A DNA stretch of 10,945 nt from Dunaliella salina (lineage: Eukaryota; Chlorophyta; Chlorophyceae; Chlamydomonadales; Dunaliellaceae), in assembly GCA_002284615.2 (NCBI GenBank), contig MU069436.1, positions 743,262-754,206 of the forward strand, read 5' to 3'. The notes under the pieces are model-generated. The model was given only the letters and a program-made list of their open reading frames with translations, was not told the DNA's origin and did no database searches. Position 1 is the first letter of the stretch, and each line of letters opens with the position of its first letter. Of this stretch, positions 6,821 through 10,945 are shown piece by piece. Both the position numbers and the translations under genes were made by a program.

Positions 6821-8039
6821 TGCCAGCCAATATTAAATCCATAAGCTCACACATGAAAAAGAGGAGCTTTTTGTTGTGTTGCAAAACAGCTTAGATGCCA
6901 ACCTTTTAGCAAAAGAATGGGTGTGCAAAAGGAATAAGGAAGGGATGAAGTCCAAAAAAGCTCGGGTACTCTTGTATTCAAGCAAGTACCCCTTCAAGTG
7001 CAACAAAGCCAATGGACCTCTTTCCTAGATTTGGGAGTAAAGCAAAGAGTGGTATGTTGCCATTCTTTCGTTGTGTTGCTTTCAAATCCACTCTCTTGCA
7101 TGTCCCTCAAGCAATAGGTGCCTGAAATCATTATTGCAGAAATCCGGAATGGAAGAAGAGGTACTCTTCTCCATTGCCGTTTCAAAGGATCAAAATCCCA
7201 AAATCCTTGAAAGCCACCCACAATTTGAGCAGCCCTGCACAAGGGCGCCTGCGAGCGCAAGTTCCAAAGTGTCCCTTCATATCTCACACTGGCCTTGAGC
7301 AAGCTGTTTTACATCTTGAAAATGACACCACCAGGATTGCAGCAGCACATGCCAACAGTCCCTGAGAACAGCCCAATTTATTGTGACTCACTTCAAGCCA
7401 AAATGCCTTGAGCAAACTTGTGTGATGCACTCCAAAAAAGCACCAATAAATGAGGACTGCTTGCCCTTCGCAACTTACTCCGTGCCCCACACCTGGCTTG
7501 CGTACGTGCCAGTAAGGATTGAACACATTCTTCTCAAGCACTGCATGCGGTCTTTCTTGCAATGCATATAATGAGTGCCAAATTTGGTTTGTAGAAACCG
7601 TGACAGAGGCTTGGCTTGCTTGGTGGACTCTGCCATGCTTATTTGCTTGTGGAAAGACATGCCTAGGTATTTGAAAGCTCGCATGGGCGTCATTTGTCTC
7701 TATGACAATACCTTGCACCCCTTCTGCAAGGTCATCTAAATTGTCCACACAACAGGAATAGAGCAAAGGTGAGAAAGGGCAGCCTTGCATCAGACCTCTA
7801 CTTGGATGCAACGAGAGCAGCCCTTTCCACATTTTAAGAAATGCATTCATCAAGGTTATGCATTTGAATGTTTCCTGCAGAAAGGGAACAAAGGGGTGAG
7901 GGGTGGTGAGGGTGGAATCCAGATTTCTAAGACCTTCTTGAGGGGCCTGTAGAACTGCACACCCTTGGGGGGCTACTTGGAGCTGAAAGCAAAGGGAAGG
8001 ATTGGGCTTGAGTGGTTTCTTCGAGAGTTTTTCACCCAT
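6820..8039 (-). mobile_element. LINE relic with damaged reverse transcriptase, minus strand
   Basis: Read from 8039 downwards, the minus strand carries reverse-transcriptase motif GLMQGCPFSPLL (QGCPFSP at 7767-7787). Next comes FKYLGMSFHKQ (from 7675) and YASQVWGTE (to about 7478). Further segments in shifting frames include NWAVLRDCW (7351-7377), ATYHSL near 7050 and NKKLLFFMCELMD near 6830-6880. The order matches the fingers-palm to thumb and post-RT tail of algal LINE ORFs as I remember them. The YADD catalytic box is absent (see the separate entry). In-frame stops and at least three frame changes show the copy is dead. It lies antisense to the ankyrin gene. The upstream part of the RT beyond 8039 is too decayed to delimit. 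Confidence 0.72.
7475..7860 (-). pseudogene. Reverse transcriptase core fragment, YADD region deleted
   Basis: The QGCPFSP motif ends at 7767 and the FKYLGM motif starts at 7675, leaving about 30 codons between them. In non-LTR reverse transcriptases this interval contains the YxDD catalytic strand and is usually far longer. The frame switches at the join near 7690-7700: the frame carrying VDNLDDLAEGVQGIVIE ends and the FKYLGM frame begins in another register. An internal deletion is the simplest reading. The protein could not polymerise DNA. Confidence 0.65.
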
Positions 8040-8910
8040 GGTTAAATTCTCCCGTCTTTGCTCCTTTCAAAGTGAACCTATAATGACAAACAATGCTCAC
8101 AGGAGGCACAAAGACTTTGCTCATAGCAAACAGAGGTACAAGCATCAGTGTCAACGGTTAAAGAAGAAAACGGAGTGAAAGGACTTATGAAGGGGGTGCT
8201 CCCCGTGTAAATCTTCCTGGTCCACCCTGTAAGGACAAAGGTGCTCTGAAAACAATTGGAAACTGACCTACTTTGATGAATTCCTTGCAAAGGCAGAGCA
8301 TCAAGAAGGACCACGGTAACAGCAGTGCACCTTGTGCAGTATCACATCAATTTCAGCTGCAACACCCAATGCTGCAGTGAGTGGGGCCTTGGATGCAATA
8401 GACAATGGGTGGGGAACAAGAAAAAATAGTTGTTATATTGATGTAGTTATGTACGCATGCCTATGCTCTGGTACCTTCCTTGGGGAGGCTCAGGCATCTC
8501 GTTGCAACCTCAATATCCTTTCAGAATGCCCGCTTGGGCCCACACAACACAATACTAGGCTTCACACCTTGCAATTCATTTTTCTCAGCCTGGCATTGCC
8601 CCAATCCTTTACTACAACCATCAACAATATCAGCAGGGGGAAGTGTTGAGGGGAAGATGTTGCTCTGCATGCAGAGGTCTGGGAATGAGGTCAACTGGCT
8701 TCCCTTATGAAACCTGAGCATGCAGGAGTACTAAAGGCACCCCTCCAGAGTTTCCTGCTCCATCAGATGAACGGGAAAGGGGGTCTCGTTCTTCCGTCCC
8801 AGGCCGAAGCCCAGTCTCAAATCCTTGCCCATGCAATCATCTGAGCCTGAAGACCAGAGAGTCCTAACTTGGCAGTTTGGGGCTTTTTCCACAGGAAACT
8901 TTTCTGAGGC
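8040..8910. other. No supported gene; possibly the decayed upstream part of the LINE
   Basis: Minus-strand open frames at 8078-8314 and 8521-8721 continue upstream of the reverse-transcriptase relic. A short segment resembling EFIKVGQFP near 8255-8285 could be the RT region before the palm. The match is too weak to call. Plus-strand frames at 8332-8710 look random. Confidence 0.35.
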
Positions 8911-9033
8911 TCCTTGGCCTCGGCCTCCCCAACATTTTTCATATTGTTATGTTATATGGTTATAAAGACGAGACCTAGCAAAAAAAGTTGTTGGAAAATC
9001 GGCCCTGTGTGTGAGCTTGGGTGCTCCAAAAGG

Positions 9034-9088
9034 GGAAAAAGGGGCAATGTGGTGAAAAATGGGAATTTTTCACAATACCCCATTTTCT
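9034..9088. repeat. Extended stem-loop
   Basis: GTGAAAAAT (9052-9060) pairs perfectly with ATTTTTCAC (9065-9073) around the tetraloop GGGA. Outside it, GGGG (9041-9044) can pair with CCCC (9078-9081), and the flanking A-rich and T-rich runs extend the stem after an internal loop. No gene is attached to it. Confidence 0.7.
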
Positions 9089-9121
9089 CAAACTTACCCT
9101 CAGGCATGTAGCAGTGATATA

Positions 9122-9364
9122 GCAGACACAGTGAAAGACAAGGCCCTTCTGTGTGCCTCCGGTTTTCCCGGAACAATGTCAGCAAAATCCTACGGGGTTC
9201 ATTGAGAATCGAACCCGCAGCTCCGGGGTGTAGGCAAAATTCGGCGTAAAAAAGTTTAATATTTTCGGTTTGCCCGAACACCTAGTTTGAGAAAGCTTCG
9301 GGATTTTGACAAATTATATAAATATTTCCGGGCCCCGCGCGGGTTGTCTTTCACTGGTGTCTGC
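9122..9364. repeat. Imperfect inverted repeat (about 21 bp arms) enclosing about 200 bp
   Basis: AGCAGACACAGTGAAAGACAA (9121/9122-9141) has its reverse complement at 9344-9364 with a single inserted G. The right arm overlaps a 21-bp near-palindrome (9355-9375, 10-bp arms with one central base). No convincing target duplication flanks the arms, so calling it a transposon would be premature. Between the arms is a smaller nested stem (CCTAC 9189-9193 with GTAGG 9230-9234, and GGGTTC 9195-9200 with GAACCC 9211-9216). Confidence 0.65.
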
Positions 9365-10642
9365 TGCAGACACCATTGTAAAGGAAATGGGATCAATTGG
9401 TGGCTTGGCTGGGTCAGGGTGGGCAAGACCGTCTGGGAGGTTTAGTGGGCCCACATGCTTTCACCTCTGTTTTCACTCAAGGAGCACTTCTCAGGAACTT
9501 TTTTCCGGATAATTCGAACAGAAATTGAGAAAAAATTATGAAATTAATTAATTTTTGAAATTTGGGGCCGAAATTTTGAGGTTTAAGCAAATTTCCAGCT
9601 AAACTTTGACCAGGCCTAGATCAGCCCCAGACACATGTACCAGAATAAGAATTAGTGCTAACAAAAGCTCTCTTTAAGCTTTCGAATGCACTACTTTTCA
9701 TCCTGGTACAAGCCTCGGGCGCTAAGTTATGGCACTTCAAAGTTGCACACATGAGTTGGGACCCTGTGCCTGAAGACCTGTAAAACTAAATTATTGATCA
9801 ACATTGGTGCCAATCCGAGGTCAGGTTGCAGCGGCGTGCGCCAAGCATTAAATGCTCGCGTGGCTTCCTTCACGTGACCCTGAAGGGTTGCAAATGCCCT
9901 AAACGGGGTGAACTGTGACCCTGAAACTAACAAAAAACCTCCTCCTCTTTAATTTGGACAACAGACTCTAAAAGGGGGCACGCAGATCCTAAATTGGGGG
10001 CGAAATGGTGGTCACGTGGGGCTCACATGGTCAAACTCATCCAGACACTTAAGGTTTTGCCCAATGAAGGCAATATTTTTGATATGGCCCCTGGTGACCT
10101 TCCTGCATATACCTAATAAGCTTGATATTTAGAAAATATAAAGTGAGTTCAAGGCAAAAACAGTACCTTGCTTGCATTTCCCACATAGTCCAGCTATTTA
10201 AGGGACGCCTGTATTAGGGTTTGAAAGTGCAGCTGTCCAACAAGGTTTGACCTTCTGCTTAAGACAGATTCCCCTCAATTCAAGCATTTCAAACACAGCA
10301 CAGCATGTCCAATGGGCACTACGAGCCTTTTTTCTGTGCCTCACCAAATGCATGCCCTTGGTGCACCAGCGATTGCCTCTCAAAGGAGCCTTTGCCAAAA
10401 GCCTTTTTGAGTATTCATTGATGAGTATGAGTTATGCTGGAATTTAGTTAAGAGGAGCTGGTATTTTCTCCTCCACTGCACTGTGCTCTGTGCTCTTGGT
10501 AGTGCTTGAGTGGCTATGGTGCTTTACTTCATCATCTTGAGGCCAAATTCTTTTAAGCACTTTCAATTCGACTGTAAATCTTCAGTGTTGCTGACAAGAC
10601 ATGTTCCAGAATGTGATGACTTTTTCTCCATGATCCTCACAG
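9365..10642. other. Non-coding stretch with no supported gene
   Basis: There is an AT-rich patch at about 9525-9600 with a hairpin (AAAAATTA 9531-9538 with TAATTTTT 9549-9556). An 11-bp direct repeat GTGACCCTGAA occurs at 9874-9884 and 9915-9925. The open frames at 9727-9933 and 10198-10447 have no recognisable protein character. The last part, 10600-10642, is the pyrimidine-rich acceptor region of the following ankyrin exon. Confidence 0.6.
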
Positions 10643-10741
10643 GATGGGAATTCGCCTCTTGTAATGGCATGCTTAAATGACAACCTCCCTATGGTTATGC
10701 GACTCTTCAATTGGGGCGCCAGAGTCTACTCCAAGGACAAG
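10643..10741 (+). CDS. Ankyrin-repeat exon C (33 codons, phase 0)
   Basis: The exon begins with GAT after a strong acceptor (CTCCATGATCCTCACAG). If spliced at GTACTC (10742) it is exactly 99 bases, encoding one canonical 33-residue ankyrin unit. It starts DGNSPLVMACLND, helix 2 is PMVMRLFNWGA, and it ends YSKDK. The repeat register, the DG/DK start and the terminal acidic-Lys pair match the exons at 2174 and 5180, so it is probably part of the same gene. Unlike them it has no insertion after helix 2. The donor GTACTC is weak. If it is not used, the frame stays open to TAA at 10853-10855 and would add a 37-residue tail with a strongly hydrophobic core. Confidence 0.8.
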
Positions 10742-10812
10742 GTACTCAAAAAGATACCCTATATCTTTTTTAACCCTTTTCTCGTCTGGTTTTTTTGCCT
10801 TATATATTTCAG
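10742..10812 (+). other. Possible 71-bp terminal intron
   Basis: GTACTC is followed by long T-rich tracts and a good acceptor TATATTTCAG ending at 10812. Splicing here would leave ATT TTC TGA, ending the protein two residues after exon C. The alternatives are retention, giving a hydrophobic tail, or use of an acceptor beyond the window. Confidence 0.4.
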
Positions 10813-10945
10813 ATTTTCTGACAAGCCAGTTCTTGCTTTAGAAAGTATTGTATAAGAGAAGCTACCCTCAAAGCTACACATAACAGCTACATAACACTTT
10901 AAAAGCATCAACTTTCCTCAAGCAGTACAGGCATTTTTAAGTCTT

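Larger units (their letters stand above)
5327..10642 (+). other. Intron between ankyrin exons B and C (about 5.3 kb)
   Basis: It is bounded by GTAAGT at 5327 and a strong acceptor (TTTTTCTCC...CCTCACAG) ending at 10642. It contains a hAT-type MITE, short local repeats and a minus-strand LINE relic. I searched by eye for further ankyrin-like segments ending in an acidic-Lys pair before GT and found none, but a diverged exon could be missed. The alternative is that exon C belongs to a neighbouring gene, although shared phase and repeat register argue against that. Confidence 0.6.

Noticed and set aside
7320..7365. Plus-strand RIAAAHANSP resembling an ankyrin helix
   Set aside because: The minus strand carries the LINE segment NWAVLRDCW here, the plus frame stops at once and no donor follows.
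9180..9240. tRNA gene on the minus strand
   Set aside because: Only a B-box-like T-arm is visible. No A box, D arm or anticodon arm at proper spacing and no seven-base acceptor stem.
8952..9281. 109-codon minus-strand open frame
   Set aside because: It spans hairpins and an inverted-repeat arm, has no domain character, and its composition follows the repeats.
10198..10447. Overlapping 66-codon open frames on both strands
   Set aside because: No recognisable motif, no splice-site pattern and low-complexity composition. Consistent with chance.

Overview
This is a eukaryotic nuclear window, with spliceosomal GT-AG introns, a microsatellite and decayed non-LTR retrotransposons. Base composition looks to be in the mid-40s % GC by eye. 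The retroelement style (RNase H followed by a CCHC knuckle and a nuclease-like C-terminus, as in the Dualen/RandI clade first known from Chlamydomonas) hints at a green alga. That is a weak guess from memory, not a search.

The only host gene I can support is a plus-strand ankyrin-repeat gene built from small exons. Three exons are clear: 2174-2323 (50 codons), 5180-5326 (49 codons) and 10643-10741 (33 codons). A fourth candidate lies at 133-231 (33 codons). Each carries one ankyrin repeat, and each of the three clear exons starts and ends in phase 0 with an acidic-Lys pair at the donor. They join in frame across introns of about 2.9 and 5.3 kb. The gene runs past at least the left edge; its 3' end may lie inside the window near 10.8 kb.

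The introns are packed with transposon debris. Upstream of the candidate exon is a (CA)34 tract. The first intron holds a possible plus-strand LINE relic (about 440-1860). The second holds a minus-strand LINE relic (about 2860-5035) with a recognisable RNase H domain, a CCHC motif and a possible PD-(D/E)XK-like region. The third holds a 568-bp hAT-type MITE with an 18-bp perfect terminal inverted repeat and an 8-bp target duplication (5408-5991). It also holds a minus-strand LINE relic (about 6820-8040) whose reverse transcriptase has lost the YADD region by deletion. From 8040 to 10642 I see no coding region, only inverted repeats and hairpins around 9.0-9.4 kb and an AT-rich patch near 9.53 kb.

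No RNA gene, CRISPR array or bacterial-type operon is present. The points most worth following are the one-repeat-per-exon ankyrin gene with its unusual 16-17 residue extensions, and the precisely delimited hAT MITE, whose empty site is preserved as a neighbouring local repeat.
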